From the NCBI RefSeq assembly GCF_009176705.1, contig NZ_AP021846.1, positions 528,001 to 592,000 of the forward strand: a stretch of DNA of 64,000 nucleotides, written 5' to 3'. Every line of letters begins with the position of its first letter. The first letter of the stretch is position 1. Of this stretch, positions 27,392 through 37,128 are shown piece by piece. Source of the DNA: Pseudoalteromonas sp. A25. GTDB taxonomy: Bacteria; Pseudomonadota; Gammaproteobacteria; Enterobacterales; Alteromonadaceae. The notes beneath the pieces were generated by a model that saw nothing but the letters and a program-made list of their open reading frames with translations, had not been told where the DNA came from and did not search any database. A program made the position numbers and the translations under genes.

Positions 27392-29020
27392 ATGGGTCCA
27401 AAGCGTTGTGCTGTCGCTTCTGAAGAAAGTTTGATGCGTATTTTTACGGTGCCAGAAGCGCCTGACTCAACTCTAAGTAAAATAGAGTTAGAGATCTCAA
27501 GTAACTTAGCAGGTTTTTTAAACGAAAACATTGCAGCGATAGAAAAGCCCTTACACGAGATTGAGAAGGACTTTCAGTCTGCGGTGATCCCAGAAGAACC
27601 AATGTTTGTGTCTGATTATGCACAAGATATTATGGAGCAATTGGTTGCACACTCAGTGCATACGGCTGCCCCGAGCTTTATTGGTCACATGACATCAGCA
27701 CTACCCCATTTTGTGTTGCCACTGTCTAAGTTGATGGTTGGTTTAAATCAAAATCTTGTAAAAATAGAAACATCAAAAGCATTCACGCCTCTAGAGCGTC
27801 AAGTACTCGGTATGATGCACCATCTCGCATATGGCGCCTCTGATAAGTTTTATGATAAGTGGATGCACAGTGCCAGTACCTCTTTGGGCGCATTTTGCTC
27901 AGGAGGAACGGTTGCCAATATTACTGCGCTGTGGATTGCACGTAATCGTTTATTAAAAGCCGACGGTGAGTTTAAAGGGATCGCTGCGCAAGGCATGGTG
28001 GCTGCTATGCTGCATTACGGTTACAAAGGGTTAGCGGTGTTAGTATCTGAACGTGGTCACTACTCACTTGGTAAAGCGGCAGATGTGCTTGGCCTTGGGC
28101 GAGATAACTTTATTGCCATTGAAACCGACGCGAATAATAAAGTGAATGTGCAAAAAATGCGTGAAAAAGCACAGCAACTTGAAGCACAAGGTATCAAGGT
28201 GATGGCCTTAGTGGGGGTTGCTGGAACAACCGAAACAGGCAATATCGATCCGTTGCAGCAAATGGCAGATTTGAGCGAAGAGTTGGGCTGTCACTTTCAT
28301 GTTGATGCCGCATGGGGCGGTGCCACTTTGTTGTCGGGTAGTAACCGTTATTTACTCGATGGTATTGAACGTGCAGACTCAATCACCATTGATGCGCACA
28401 AGCAAATGTATGTGCCAATGGGGGCGGGCTTGGTACTGTTTAAAGACCCTGCAGCTTCGGATGCCATTGAACATCATGCTGAATACATTTTACGTAAAGG
28501 CTCTAAAGATTTAGGTAGCCATACGCTTGAAGGTAGTCGTCCTGGCATGGCGATGTTGGTGCACGCATGCTTGCGTGTCATAGGCCGTAAAGGCTACGAA
28601 ATGCTTATTGATAAAGGCATTGAAAAAGCCAAGTATTTTGCCAGTTTAATTGAACAAGACCCAGATTTTGAGCTGATTTCGCAGCCTGAGCTTTGCTTGC
28701 TAACGTACCGTTACGTACCGCAAGAAATACGTAAAGCCATCGAAAATGCCAATGAGCAAGAGCGTATTGATATTTATGCGGCCTTGAATCGCTTTACCGC
28801 CAGTATGCAAAAACGCCAGCGTGAAGCGGGTATTTCATTTGTATCACGTACGCGTTTAACACCGGTGCAGTATGATAATCAACCAACCGTGGTATTTCGA
28901 GTTGTACTAGCCAACCCATTGACCTCGCATGATATATTGCAAGGTATTTTAGATGAGCAAAAAGCACTGGCAAAAACAGATCCTGTATTTAAAAAGTATC
29001 TGTCTAAATACATGAAGTAA
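27392..29020 (+). CDS. panP: PLP-dependent aspartate 1-decarboxylase (PanP)
   Basis: Alternative to PanD in making beta-alanine for pantothenate and CoA. The 542-residue group II decarboxylase carries HVDAAWGGATLL and the PLP-lysine motif ITIDAHKQMYVPMG. Its N-terminus RIFTVPEAPDSTLSKIE matches the Vibrio PanP family. Earlier annotation often calls such proteins glutamate decarboxylase. The upstream stop at 27377 fixes the start at ATG 27392. Confidence 0.88.
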   Translation: MGPKRCAVASEESLMRIFTVPEAPDSTLSKIELEISSNLAGFLNENIAAIEKPLHEIEKDFQSAVIPEEPMFVSDYAQDIMEQLVAHSVHTAAPSFIGHMTSALPHFVLPLSKLMVGLNQNLVKIETSKAFTPLERQVLGMMHHLAYGASDKFYDKWMHSASTSLGAFCSGGTVANITALWIARNRLLKADGEFKGIAAQGMVAAMLHYGYKGLAVLVSERGHYSLGKAADVLGLGRDNFIAIETDANNKVNVQKMREKAQQLEAQGIKVMALVGVAGTTETGNIDPLQQMADLSEELGCHFHVDAAWGGATLLSGSNRYLLDGIERADSITIDAHKQMYVPMGAGLVLFKDPAASDAIEHHAEYILRKGSKDLGSHTLEGSRPGMAMLVHACLRVIGRKGYEMLIDKGIEKAKYFASLIEQDPDFELISQPELCLLTYRYVPQEIRKAIENANEQERIDIYAALNRFTASMQKRQREAGISFVSRTRLTPVQYDNQPTVVFRVVLANPLTSHDILQGILDEQKALAKTDPVFKKYLSKYMK

Positions 29021-29149
29021 TAATAAATACACTATTTTTAAAATATTTGTATATATATTATTACTTGTTTGTTCCTTAATTTCGATATCATTATTATAAT
29101 AAGACCATTTAACAAGCATTCGTGTTTTATCTCAAAATAGTGGTTTACT

Positions 29150-30190
29150 ATGTTTATTGACCTCAGTGCAGTAACTCAGCGCTTAAGAAGAATGAGTTCT
29201 GAAGAGTTAGATGTATCTGGCAGTTACCAAAATTTTTTGCTGGATCTGATCTTGGAAGGCAAACAAACCTTAGGGGTTGAGCACGTCTCTGTGTGGCTAT
29301 TTGATGATATTAGCGCGCCTAAAAAGCTTATCAATGTGGCCAGTACAAACTGGCAGCAAGACCTCAGTGAAGATGAATACCCTGAGCTGCTTTGTGAACA
29401 CTTTCCCAGCTATTTCAAAGCAATTACTACCGGCATCTCCATTGATGCCAATGATGCCACTATCGACCCCCGCACTTGTGAATTTAAAGAAAGTTATCTC
29501 GATGTGTATAACATTACCACGATGTTAGATACGGTGATTTTCAAAAATGGCATTCCTCACGGCGTGGTATGTTTTGAGGGAACAGGTGAAACGCGTTGTT
29601 GGCAAGGCGCAGAAATCGCTTATGCTGAAATGATGGCTGACTGTTGTAGCCGTCGTTTACTTGTTAATGACTTATGGTGCCTACAACAGCAGTTGACGGA
29701 ATTGGCTTTTCAAGACGCGTTAACAGGCCTTAAAAACCGCCGTTACTTGATGGACTATGCCCATAGAGAGATCAGTCGACATATTCGTTCTGGCCAGCAG
29801 CTGAGTGTGGTTATGCTAGATATTGATCATTTTAAGTTGATTAATGACAGCTACGGTCATGAAGTGGGTGATGTGGTTTTAAAAGCATTTGCGCAGCGAT
29901 GCCAGCAAGCATTGCGCACTGAGGATTGTTTATGTCGTTTGGGTGGTGAAGAGTTTATAGCGCTTTTACCTAATACGCCCACTGAAGGGGCAATGGAAGT
30001 CGCCGAGCGGTTACGTCGAGATGTTGAAATGCATATTATTGAAAGTGGCACGCATTACATTCAAGTGACGGTAAGCTGTGGCGTAGGCGAAGTTAGTTTA
30101 GCTAAGCCTTTTAGTCAGTCTCTAAAAGAAGCCGATCGCGCAGTATATAGCGCAAAAGCAAAAGGTAGAAACTGCGTGGTGATGTATTAA
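29150..30190 (+). CDS. GAF-GGDEF diguanylate cyclase
   Basis: A 346-residue cytoplasmic protein. Residues about 20-170 form a GAF-like sensor (GVEHVSVWLFD, GVVCFEG). Residues 185-346 form a complete GGDEF domain: DALTGLKNRRYLMDYA, MLDIDHFKLINDSYGHEVGD, and the active site RLGGEEF. An RxxD inhibitory site (RTED) stands exactly five residues before GGEEF, so product inhibition is likely. It should make c-di-GMP; the signal sensed is unknown. Confidence 0.9.
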   Translation: MFIDLSAVTQRLRRMSSEELDVSGSYQNFLLDLILEGKQTLGVEHVSVWLFDDISAPKKLINVASTNWQQDLSEDEYPELLCEHFPSYFKAITTGISIDANDATIDPRTCEFKESYLDVYNITTMLDTVIFKNGIPHGVVCFEGTGETRCWQGAEIAYAEMMADCCSRRLLVNDLWCLQQQLTELAFQDALTGLKNRRYLMDYAHREISRHIRSGQQLSVVMLDIDHFKLINDSYGHEVGDVVLKAFAQRCQQALRTEDCLCRLGGEEFIALLPNTPTEGAMEVAERLRRDVEMHIIESGTHYIQVTVSCGVGEVSLAKPFSQSLKEADRAVYSAKAKGRNCVVMY

Positions 30191-30264
30191 CCATGTTGTG
30201 GCAGTTGCTGCCTTTATGAATTAAGCTCAAGTAAGTACATGATTGTTTTGGTTAATAGTGATAA

Positions 30265-30292
30265 CTTAGCTGAGGTTCACCCTTCAGCTAAG
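30265..30292. terminator. Hairpin between convergent genes
   Basis: Inverted repeat CTTAGCTGA / TCAGCTAAG with a ten-base loop between the cyclase gene and the convergent esterase gene. There is no clear T-run on either side, so its terminator role is uncertain. Confidence 0.35.
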
Positions 30293-30307
30293 CGTATGAC
30301 GAGTATT

Positions 30308-31108
30308 TTAGAGTTTGTTATCTTGCTGATACTGGTGCAGCGCTCTTAGCGCATGATATAAACCCACAGCCATAGTAAAGTCGTGGTCTTCATCATTGAA
30401 AGTATCTAACTGCACAACTAAATCGGTAGAGCGGTTTCTTAAAATTGTTTGCGATAGATCATCGTATACTTGGCGCATCTCGCCGCCTTCGCTGCCAATA
30501 TTCATATACAAAAAGCTCCCCACCTTTTTATCAGAAAGTACATATTGTTTGGTCGCTTGAGCAGTTTCTCTTGCCCCCCACCAAACTGCAGGGCTAAATG
30601 CCATGTGAGCTTGAAAAAGACTAGGACGCGCATGAAAGCTGTGCATCACCAATAAGCCCGCAATAGAGTGGCCTGCAATCACATTGTGTGGCTTAGTTCG
30701 GTAGTTTTTATTGATATTAGGCATTAGCTCAGACTGTATAAAATCGAGCAGCTTATCAGCCCCGCCTCCAGCGCCAACTGGTCCTCTAGGGTCTTTGTTG
30801 ACGGTAGGCGCAAAGTCGTTGAGCCTGTCATGGCTTTCGATACCCACGATAATATGCTCGTTAGCGCCGTTTGAGCTATGTAGCCTTTGCAGCATGCCAA
30901 ACACTGACTCGTCATTGAGCTTGGCATCTAACAGGTATAAAACTGGGTAATGCTTTGACTTATCTTGTTTGTAAGAAGCGGGCAGGGCGATTGTTACTTG
31001 TGGTGATGCGCTCATAAATTGTGAACTTGGCAAGTCTACTTTTGAGAAGTTTGCACCATGGCTAGCAAAGGCAATTAATGCAAACAGCATTACAAACAGC
31101 GTTTTCAA
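30308..31108 (-). CDS. Secreted alpha/beta hydrolase, esterase D/Fes family
   Basis: A 266-residue protein with a signal peptide (MKTLFVMLFALIAFASHG). It shows the esterase-D type layout: YPVLYLLDAKLND, VGIESHDR, the nucleophile motif GHSIAGLLVMH, AFSPAVWW, and a late DHDF histidine. This family includes siderophore esterases and feruloyl esterases. No siderophore genes are nearby, so the substrate is open. Confidence 0.82.
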   Translation of the reverse strand: MKTLFVMLFALIAFASHGANFSKVDLPSSQFMSASPQVTIALPASYKQDKSKHYPVLYLLDAKLNDESVFGMLQRLHSSNGANEHIIVGIESHDRLNDFAPTVNKDPRGPVGAGGGADKLLDFIQSELMPNINKNYRTKPHNVIAGHSIAGLLVMHSFHARPSLFQAHMAFSPAVWWGARETAQATKQYVLSDKKVGSFLYMNIGSEGGEMRQVYDDLSQTILRNRSTDLVVQLDTFNDEDHDFTMAVGLYHALRALHQYQQDNKL

Positions 31109-31352
31109 AATGGGTATTCCTTTTTGTTATTTTACAGTTAAAGTGAGAAAAGGTAGCTTTTTCAAGGTAATACTAATAGTGTTTTTAACGCATACTGATC
31201 GCATTAGCAATTGTATTTATTATAAATTTTGCAAATCTAGCTTTTGCTAATTTCGTCCGCTTGTGTTGCAATAATCGAGAATCTATTTTGGAAACAAGTA
31301 TATAGTTTCATTTTATAAGAAATAATTTCGAAGCTTCATAAAGGAATTTAAA

Positions 31353-32228
31353 GTGAACAAAATCGTTAAACTTACAACTCTATTTTCAAGTGTTTTTTTG
31401 GCTGCAAATGCATTTTCTGCGGATGAAATCTGGTCGATAACGTCTGATTCGCAACTTAACGGTGAAGTTATAGGTAACTCAGAAGTGTTTGATGTTCGTA
31501 TTCATCAGGGGCGTTTCATTCTCAGTAATCAAGCTGCACCATCCAATGCTACTATGAGCGGCAATATTTTGTCTGGCACCGTTGACGGCGTAGCATACTC
31601 AACTCCTATCATCACCTTCACCCAGTTCACAAGCGATGCTACATATGCCTATAGAGGTCAGTATATTGGTGACGGTATTTACCAGGGTACCTGGTTTAAC
31701 AATAATGGCGGCTCTGGTGACTTTTCGTTGAATATGGGGCAGCCGCCTATCTCAGAAGGTCCAGGTACGATAGCTGTTGGTGTAAATATCAGCAGCGCTG
31801 TTGCTAGTTCAATATATGACTCAGGCCATCCTGCCAGTGCAGCCTTTGATGGAAAAACTGGTACAAATGAGGTTTCTTGGTACTCTAAACATACTGAAGC
31901 CAACCCTTGGTTACGCTTTAGCACTGAACAGCCTACAGTTTTAAAAAGTTATCGAATGTCACGCGCATATTGTAAAACAGCAGCTTATACTCCCGGCACC
32001 TGGACTTTGTCTGGCAGTAACGATGGTACTAACTGGCAGGTGATTGATATAGTGGATACCGATCAATTGGAAAACTTCAACACGGTGGCATGTGGTCAAA
32101 TGGCTATAGACTACATCATTGATGTTAACAAGAGAGGTAGCTACATTGATTATAAATTTGATTTTGTCACATCAAGTGCCAGCTCAGTAGCTGGTGTCGG
32201 TATCGGTGAAATAGAGTTATTTAAATAA
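31353..32228 (+). CDS. Secreted protein with a discoidin-like (F5/8 type C) domain
   Basis: A 291-residue protein read from GTG with AAGGA upstream, starting with a signal peptide (IVKLTTLFSSVFLAANAFSA). The first part is of no family that I recognise. Residues about 145-290 form an F5/8 type C fold: SGHPASAAFDGKTGTNEVSW, NPWLRFST, TWTLSGSNDGTNWQVID and a late GVGIGEIELF. Such domains bind sugars or surfaces. It probably acts outside the cell. Confidence 0.78.
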   Translation: MNKIVKLTTLFSSVFLAANAFSADEIWSITSDSQLNGEVIGNSEVFDVRIHQGRFILSNQAAPSNATMSGNILSGTVDGVAYSTPIITFTQFTSDATYAYRGQYIGDGIYQGTWFNNNGGSGDFSLNMGQPPISEGPGTIAVGVNISSAVASSIYDSGHPASAAFDGKTGTNEVSWYSKHTEANPWLRFSTEQPTVLKSYRMSRAYCKTAAYTPGTWTLSGSNDGTNWQVIDIVDTDQLENFNTVACGQMAIDYIIDVNKRGSYIDYKFDFVTSSASSVAGVGIGEIELFK

Positions 32229-32249
32229 CAAGCGCTTTTACTCTTCTGT

Positions 32250-32284
32250 ATTCAGTTCTCACTCTGTTTGAGTTTGAACTGAAT
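32250..32284. terminator. Hairpin between convergent genes
   Basis: Nine-base inverted repeat ATTCAGTTC / GAACTGAAT with a further ACTC/GAGT pairing inside. There is no T-run after it, so it is a possible bidirectional terminator only. Confidence 0.35.
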
Positions 32285-32372
32285 ATTCAGGATGTCAGCT
32301 GAGTGTTTATAGTTGCACATTTAGTGATGCACATGATGTTTTGTCAGTTTTATGGGATTGGAGCACTTTTCA

Positions 32373-32924
32373 TTATTGACTTTTACTTAACCAACCACTG
32401 ATAAATTGTGTGGTGTCTGCAATTGACGTTACGTCTTTAACAACTAAATCAGCGTTTTGTCGTACTTGATTGACCACAGATATATAAATTTCTCTGTAAT
32501 GGCTGTCGTATTGAGCAAGGTACTTATTAATAGACGTTGCGGCGTTGGCGTGGTTATGGGCGATATGCCTTTTAATCACCCGAGATAAGCATACCTCTGC
32601 GGGTGTATCTAGTAAAATCACAGTATCGATGAGCGTACGTGTTGCTGCTCGCTCTTTACCAAATGGCTCTTCAATAAACACAAACGGGCGGCTACTGCTC
32701 GTAACTAAATGGTGTAGCGCATTAACAAAACCAGGTGAGCGAATCAAAGATACGTTGGCACCTTCACGTAACCACTGCGCCATATCACTTGGGTAAGTAC
32801 ACTCGTTTGAATAATCATCAAACAATAAATATGGGCAATCAAATAGGTGAGCTAATAGTTTTACTTGAGTCGTTTTACCCGAACCCGACATCCCACTGAT
32901 TGCGATCACTTTGGTGTTATTCAC
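32373..32924 (-). CDS. P-loop nucleoside/uridine-kinase-like protein
   Basis: A 183-residue protein with Walker A SGMSGSGKTT at the N-terminus, a DDYS acidic segment after the second strand, FIEEPFGKERA, and a lid-like VIKRHIAHNH region. This is the layout of small nucleoside or uridine kinases. The exact substrate is unknown. It stands alone on the minus strand beside the repeat region. Confidence 0.7.
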   Translation of the reverse strand: MNNTKVIAISGMSGSGKTTQVKLLAHLFDCPYLLFDDYSNECTYPSDMAQWLREGANVSLIRSPGFVNALHHLVTSSSRPFVFIEEPFGKERAATRTLIDTVILLDTPAEVCLSRVIKRHIAHNHANAATSINKYLAQYDSHYREIYISVVNQVRQNADLVVKDVTSIADTTQFISGWLSKSQ

Positions 32925-33058
32925 GCGTTACTTCTTTTTCGCTTTCACGGCATTGGCTTTTAAGTAAAGTACCCATGGCTTATGTGTGCTAGCTCTAATT
33001 AATCATTTATTTTTAGAAACTTACAATAGGTTTGTTAGTTTTACAATGCTGTGCGTGC
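32925..33058. other. Promoter-side intergenic part before the repeat element
   Basis: Holds the upstream region of the kinase-like gene. No gene is seen. Together with the duplicated fragment and the two repeat units it makes up the 516-base gap before the PEP-mutase-family gene. Confidence 0.5.
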
Positions 33059-33120
33059 CTAATTATCAAACAAAGGAGCAAAAGCGCCAGAAACGATGAT
33101 GCAGGTTAAGGTTACTTTAA
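33059..33120 (-). pseudogene. Duplicated 3'-end fragment of the PEP-mutase-family gene
   Basis: About 62 bases match, at roughly 80 percent, the coding 3' end of the gene ending at 33441. On the minus strand it reads LKVTLTCIIVSGAFAPLFDN and a stop, against LKAALSAITASGAFTPLFDN in the intact gene, which continues for nine more residues. The fragment probably preserves the ancestral end of that gene, now separated by the repeat elements. Confidence 0.65.
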
Positions 33121-33125
33121 GTGTG

Positions 33126-33279
33126 GTAGGTCGGCATAAGCGAAGCGCCATCCGACGCTTTAACCGTTTTACGTAGTGGAGCATATTTGTATGTAAGACG
33201 CGACTATGTCGGAATGTAATTGCTTTCAATGGTGTTTATAAATGTCGGATGGCGTGGCTTCGCCACTTATCCAACCTAC
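33126..33279. repeat. MITE/BIME-like inverted-repeat element, unit A
   Basis: A non-coding element of about 154 bases. The left end (33126-33156) and the right end (33244-33279) are imperfect inverted copies (GTAGGTCGGCATAAGCGAAG... against ...CTTCGCCACTTATCCAACCTAC). The inside codes for nothing. A second, more diverged unit follows directly, and the left end recurs at 35520. Confidence 0.75.
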
Positions 33280-33302
33280 CTGCTCAAGATTAACTTAGTG
33301 TG

Positions 33303-33480
33303 GTAGGTCGGCATAAGCGAAGCGCCATCCGACGCTTTAACCGTTTTACACAAAGGACGAAATAGCGCCACAAGTAGCCTTTTTCCTCGTGATATTTTTA
33401 ACGCATGATTATGCCTGAATGTCATTGCTCGTTATGGTATTTATAAATGCCCGATGGCGTGGTTTCGCCAATTATCAAAC
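33303..33480. repeat. MITE/BIME-like inverted-repeat element, unit B
   Basis: A second copy of the element. Its left 47 bases are identical to unit A; its right end has diverged and runs into the PEP-mutase-family gene. The last dozen codons of that gene (ending NWRNHAIGHL) are read from the right terminal repeat. Confidence 0.7.
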
Positions 33481-34232
33481 AACGGAGTAAAAGCACCAGA
33501 AGCAGTGATGGCGCTTAAGGCTGCTTTAAGCGAGCTCAGCATCGCTTGGTGAACAAAGTTACCCATACTGATACGCTTTACGCCAAGATTTTTTAACGTA
33601 TTAAAGTCAACCAGCTCAGGTACACACATAACATTAATTGGCAGCGCTGTTACGCTGGTGATTGCTTGTATATCGGTTGCTAAATGCAGACAAGGAAAAA
33701 ACAACCCATCGGCCCCAGCTTCATGATAAAGCGCCGCCCTTTGTAAACTAGCTTCAAGTGGTGTCTCAACACCAAGCAAATAAGTATCGCTGCGCACATT
33801 AATAAACATATCCACGTGCGCTTGTGTTAGCTGCGCCTTAATTGCGCTGAGCTTATGTGCAAATTTTTCTGCATCAACCAGCGTTCGTTGGCCGTTTTCT
33901 ACGATGCTGTCTTCAATATTAATACCCACTACACCCAGCTTAGCCAACATAATGATGTTATTAGCAATGTCCTCGGGCAGCTCAGCATAACCCGCCTCAA
34001 TATCAACGCTCAGTGGTAAACTTGAGTGTTTAGCAATGGCGGCTACTATGTTAAGTAGCTCAGTAAAGTACACCTCTTCACCATCTTGTTTACCCAACAC
34101 GTTTGCAATTGCCGCACTGGATGTGCCAATCGCTGCAAACCCCAACTCTTGCGCAATCTGCACACTGGGCACATCCCACACATTACAAAGCAGCAACGGT
34201 TGTACTTGGGTATGTAACTCTTTAAAAGTCAT
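33441..34232 (-). CDS. Isocitrate lyase/PEP mutase family protein
   Basis: A 263-residue TIM-barrel enzyme of the PEP mutase superfamily: LLLCNVWDVPSVQIAQELGF, GTSSAAIANVLG, the Mg-site region LSVDIEAGYAE, GINIEDSI, FINVRSDTY and GADGLFFPCL. Members act as carboxyphosphonoenolpyruvate, oxaloacetate or methylisocitrate lyases; the substrate here is not known. Its C-terminal dozen residues come from an inserted repeat element. Confidence 0.83.
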   Translation of the reverse strand: MTFKELHTQVQPLLLCNVWDVPSVQIAQELGFAAIGTSSAAIANVLGKQDGEEVYFTELLNIVAAIAKHSSLPLSVDIEAGYAELPEDIANNIIMLAKLGVVGINIEDSIVENGQRTLVDAEKFAHKLSAIKAQLTQAHVDMFINVRSDTYLLGVETPLEASLQRAALYHEAGADGLFFPCLHLATDIQAITSVTALPINVMCVPELVDFNTLKNLGVKRISMGNFVHQAMLSSLKAALSAITASGAFTPLFDNWRNHAIGHL

Positions 34233-34482
34233 TGTATTTCCTATTATTTATCAAAACCTGTTTGTTGAGGTGAATAATAGAGGCTGGCAACCACGGTTAC
34301 ACGCCGCTTTTGGAACTGAACGTGGCGGAAGAAAGTACTCGCCAAAAAAGAGAGTCAAACTTGGTTTGAATAAAGTTATTTATTTGTAAATTATTTGGTT
34401 TGGTAAGTGCGCTTTTAATGGTTTAATAGTGAAGCTTTATATTTGATAAGGCACATATTTAAATTATGTATAAGGAGATTTT

Positions 34483-35514
34483 ATGTATAAGTTTTTTATT
34501 ACTTTTTTCGCTATTTTATGTACTTTTAAATTAGTGGCCGCAGAAATAGCCAACTACCCTATGAATGGAAACCTAGTCGATATTGGTCCAAATAGTTTTA
34601 ACGGTAAGGTTGTGTATGGTTCGGTATCATCTGCAAGGGATCGACATGGTAAAATTGGAGGAGCTTTAAGCTTTGGTGGTGATGTTGTTGAAATTGCACA
34701 ACTAAGAAATTATGACTTTGGTAGCGAATTAACGATTTCATTCTGGATGAACCGCAGAAGCAGCCAAAATTATATGGGGATTATTAACAACGGATATACT
34801 ACAGAAAGCTTTGATATTCGAATGGGTCGGGAAAACAATGGTACTTTTATTTTTGCTCAATCGAACTGGACGAATGGAAGAACATCAGTGGGCAGCCGTA
34901 ACGTTATCCAAATCGGTCGATGGCATCATGTTGCTATAGTGCTCAATAATGGCAGCTCAAAAATGTTCATTGACGGAAATTTGATTCAAGAGCAGGTAAC
35001 TAACTCAGGCTCATTAGCAATTATCAATCGTCCTGTGATTATTGGTGCTAACGCAAATGGCAGAAACCATGAGAACTTTGTAGGCTATCTCGACGATATT
35101 ATTTTGTTTGACGAAGCATTAAGTGATGAAGCGGTTTTATCCATTGCCAATGATTCATACTCATCAGCTTATAATATTCAACTTGCACCAACATCTCCAA
35201 GCCCTTCAGTGCCGTTAATTGGTGGCAGTATTAATTATGACTTAGCGTTTAATAACGACAGCACGAATACGACTTCGGATTTTAATATTTGGGCAGTAAT
35301 TACACTCGAAGATGGTCAAGATATTGTAGTTCAGCCAAGCACTCCTATTAGTGTTGCTCCAGGAAGTACTTACCTGCTTAGCGCTCAGCCAATTACGATA
35401 GACGGATGGTTACCAGCAGGTCAACATACTTTTAGATGGTATGTATCTGACCCTTCAAAAACTGGCGGGAATATTCTATCTGCGAAGTTTACATTTGTTA
35501 AACTCGCCAATTGA
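34483..35514 (+). CDS. Secreted LamG-domain protein
   Basis: A 343-residue protein with a signal peptide (MYKFFITFFAILCTFKLVAA). Residues about 22-225 form a LamG/concanavalin-like fold: IANYPMNGNLVDIGPNSFNG, GGALSFGG, ELTISFWMN, IGRWHHVAIVLNNGSSKMFI, FVGYLDDIILFDEALSDEAV. A C-terminal beta domain of about 100 residues follows. It probably binds glycans outside the cell. AAGGAG lies upstream of ATG. Confidence 0.82.
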   Translation: MYKFFITFFAILCTFKLVAAEIANYPMNGNLVDIGPNSFNGKVVYGSVSSARDRHGKIGGALSFGGDVVEIAQLRNYDFGSELTISFWMNRRSSQNYMGIINNGYTTESFDIRMGRENNGTFIFAQSNWTNGRTSVGSRNVIQIGRWHHVAIVLNNGSSKMFIDGNLIQEQVTNSGSLAIINRPVIIGANANGRNHENFVGYLDDIILFDEALSDEAVLSIANDSYSSAYNIQLAPTSPSPSVPLIGGSINYDLAFNNDSTNTTSDFNIWAVITLEDGQDIVVQPSTPISVAPGSTYLLSAQPITIDGWLPAGQHTFRWYVSDPSKTGGNILSAKFTFVKLAN

Positions 35515-35519
35515 TAGTG

Positions 35520-35561
35520 AGGCATAAGCAAAGCGCCATCCGACGCTTTAACCGTTTTACA
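35520..35561 (+). repeat. Solo left end of the MITE/BIME-like element
   Basis: About 40 bases (GGCATAAGCAAAGCGCCATC and onward) match the left part of units A and B at 33.1-33.3 kb with a single change in most of its length. No right end is found nearby. Confidence 0.7.
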
Positions 35562-35562
35562 T

Positions 35563-35595
35563 AAAAAACGCGAGATTATAGAGTAACCTCGCGTT
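35563..35595 (-). terminator. Terminator of gorA
   Basis: Stem AACGCGAG / CTCGCGTT (35567-35574 and 35588-35595) with a T-run on the minus strand, between two convergent genes. Confidence 0.8.
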
Positions 35596-35626
35596 ATAGG
35601 TTTAATTGTTTTTAATAATCAATAGT

Positions 35627-36985
35627 TTATTTCATAGTAACAAACTCTTCTGAGCCAGTCGGGTGTATGGCGACTACTGAGTCAAAGTCTGCTTTGGTGG
35701 CGCCCATTTTCATGGCAACGCCAAAGCCTTGGATCATTTCATCGACGGCAAAGCCAATGCCGTGTAGGCCCACTACTTTTTCGTCTGGTCCTGCGCACAC
35801 TAGCTTCATTTTGCATGGCTGACGGTGCTGGGTAACGGCGGTGTACATGGCGGCAAATGTGGAGGTGTATACTTTAATATTGTCTTCGCCATATTGTTCA
35901 ATCGCTTGTGGCTCGGTTAAGCCAATGGTGCCGATTGGTGGATGGCTAAACACCACGGTAGGTACTAGGTTGTAGTCCATTTTTGCATCTGGCAGCTCTG
36001 GGTTAAATAAGCGCTCTGCCAACATGCGGCCTGCTTTTACTGCAACAGGAGTTAGCTCAATGCCGCCTTCCATAATATCGCCAAGGGCATAAATGCCTTT
36101 TACTGAGGTATTTTGGTACTCATCCACTTTAATAAAGCCACGTTCATTGGTTTGTACATCGGTGGCTTCTAAGTTGATGAGATCGGTCACAGGCTCACGG
36201 CCAATGGCCCAAATTACTTGGTCTACGCTATGCGATTGGCCATTTTCTAAGTGTAGCGTTACCGAGCCATCGGCTTCTTTGGTTAGCTCTTTTGGCACTG
36301 CGTGGGTGTGTAGTGTTGGGCCTTCTTTTTCCATTACTTCTACTAGGGTTTCAACCACCATAGGGTCAAAGCTGCGCAGTGGGGCATGTTTGCGCACAAA
36401 CAGATGGGTCTCTGTACCAAGGCTATTTAATACACCAGCCAGCTCTACGGCAATGTAACCTGCGCCAATAACGGCAACACGGCGAGGTTGTTCATTCAGT
36501 GCAAAAAAGTCATTGGAGTCTATGCCGTACTCAGCACCTGGAATGTTAGGAATGCTCGGGCGACCACCAACGGCAATACTGATATGGTCCGCGGTGTAGT
36601 GCTCACCGTTCACTTCCACGGTGTGGTTATCTACAAATTTGGCAAAGCCGTTGATCACGGTTACGCCATTTTTAGCCAGATATCCGTCATAGCCTTTGTG
36701 AATACGGCCAATGTAGGCTTCGCGGCTTTCAACCAGTTTTGCCCAGTCAAAGTTTTTTAGCTCAACATCAAAACCATAATCAGGGGCGTAGAGCTTAATG
36801 GCTTCTGCCACTTGAGCGCCGTGCCACATGACCTTTTTAGGCACACAGCCTACATTTACACAGGTACCACCCATGTGCTTTGCTTCAATTAAAGCGACTT
36901 TAGCACCGCGCATTGCCGCACGGTTTGCTGATGCAATGCCACCACTACCGCCGCCAATGGCAATATAATCAAAATGTTGAGCCAT
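35627..36985 (-). CDS. gorA: Glutathione-disulfide reductase
   Basis: FAD/NADPH enzyme keeping glutathione reduced. The 452-residue protein has the FAD fold [14 protein letters not shown], the redox-active disulfide [17 protein letters not shown], the NADPH fold [21 protein letters not shown], and the C-terminal active-site [10 protein letters not shown]. The [13 protein letters not shown] form and overall length are specific for glutathione reductase. Confidence 0.95.
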   Translation of the reverse strand: MAQHFDYIAIGGGSGGIASANRAAMRGAKVALIEAKHMGGTCVNVGCVPKKVMWHGAQVAEAIKLYAPDYGFDVELKNFDWAKLVESREAYIGRIHKGYDGYLAKNGVTVINGFAKFVDNHTVEVNGEHYTADHISIAVGGRPSIPNIPGAEYGIDSNDFFALNEQPRRVAVIGAGYIAVELAGVLNSLGTETHLFVRKHAPLRSFDPMVVETLVEVMEKEGPTLHTHAVPKELTKEADGSVTLHLENGQSHSVDQVIWAIGREPVTDLINLEATDVQTNERGFIKVDEYQNTSVKGIYALGDIMEGGIELTPVAVKAGRMLAERLFNPELPDAKMDYNLVPTVVFSHPPIGTIGLTEPQAIEQYGEDNIKVYTSTFAAMYTAVTQHRQPCKMKLVCAGPDEKVVGLHGIGFAVDEMIQGFGVAMKMGATKADFDSVVAIHPTGSEEFVTMK

Positions 36986-37128
36986 AACTTCCTCTTAAAT
37001 TCTTGAAAAATACACTACGCTTTGGAATGTAGACCTCGATACGTAGGAAAAAATAACAGTCTAACTTGTAATTGCGGCGTTTGCCCCAATTTCAACTCAA
37101 TATGCCTAAATAACGATAGAGAAAAATT

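Noticed and set aside
29015..29066. AT-only inverted repeat after panP as a terminator
   Set aside because: The stem is entirely A and T apart from one G-C pair, has a 30-base loop and no clean T-run; too weak to call.
33126..33480. The direct repeats as a CRISPR array
   Set aside because: Only two units, long spacing, inverted ends within each unit and no cas genes; the pattern is that of a mobile repeat.
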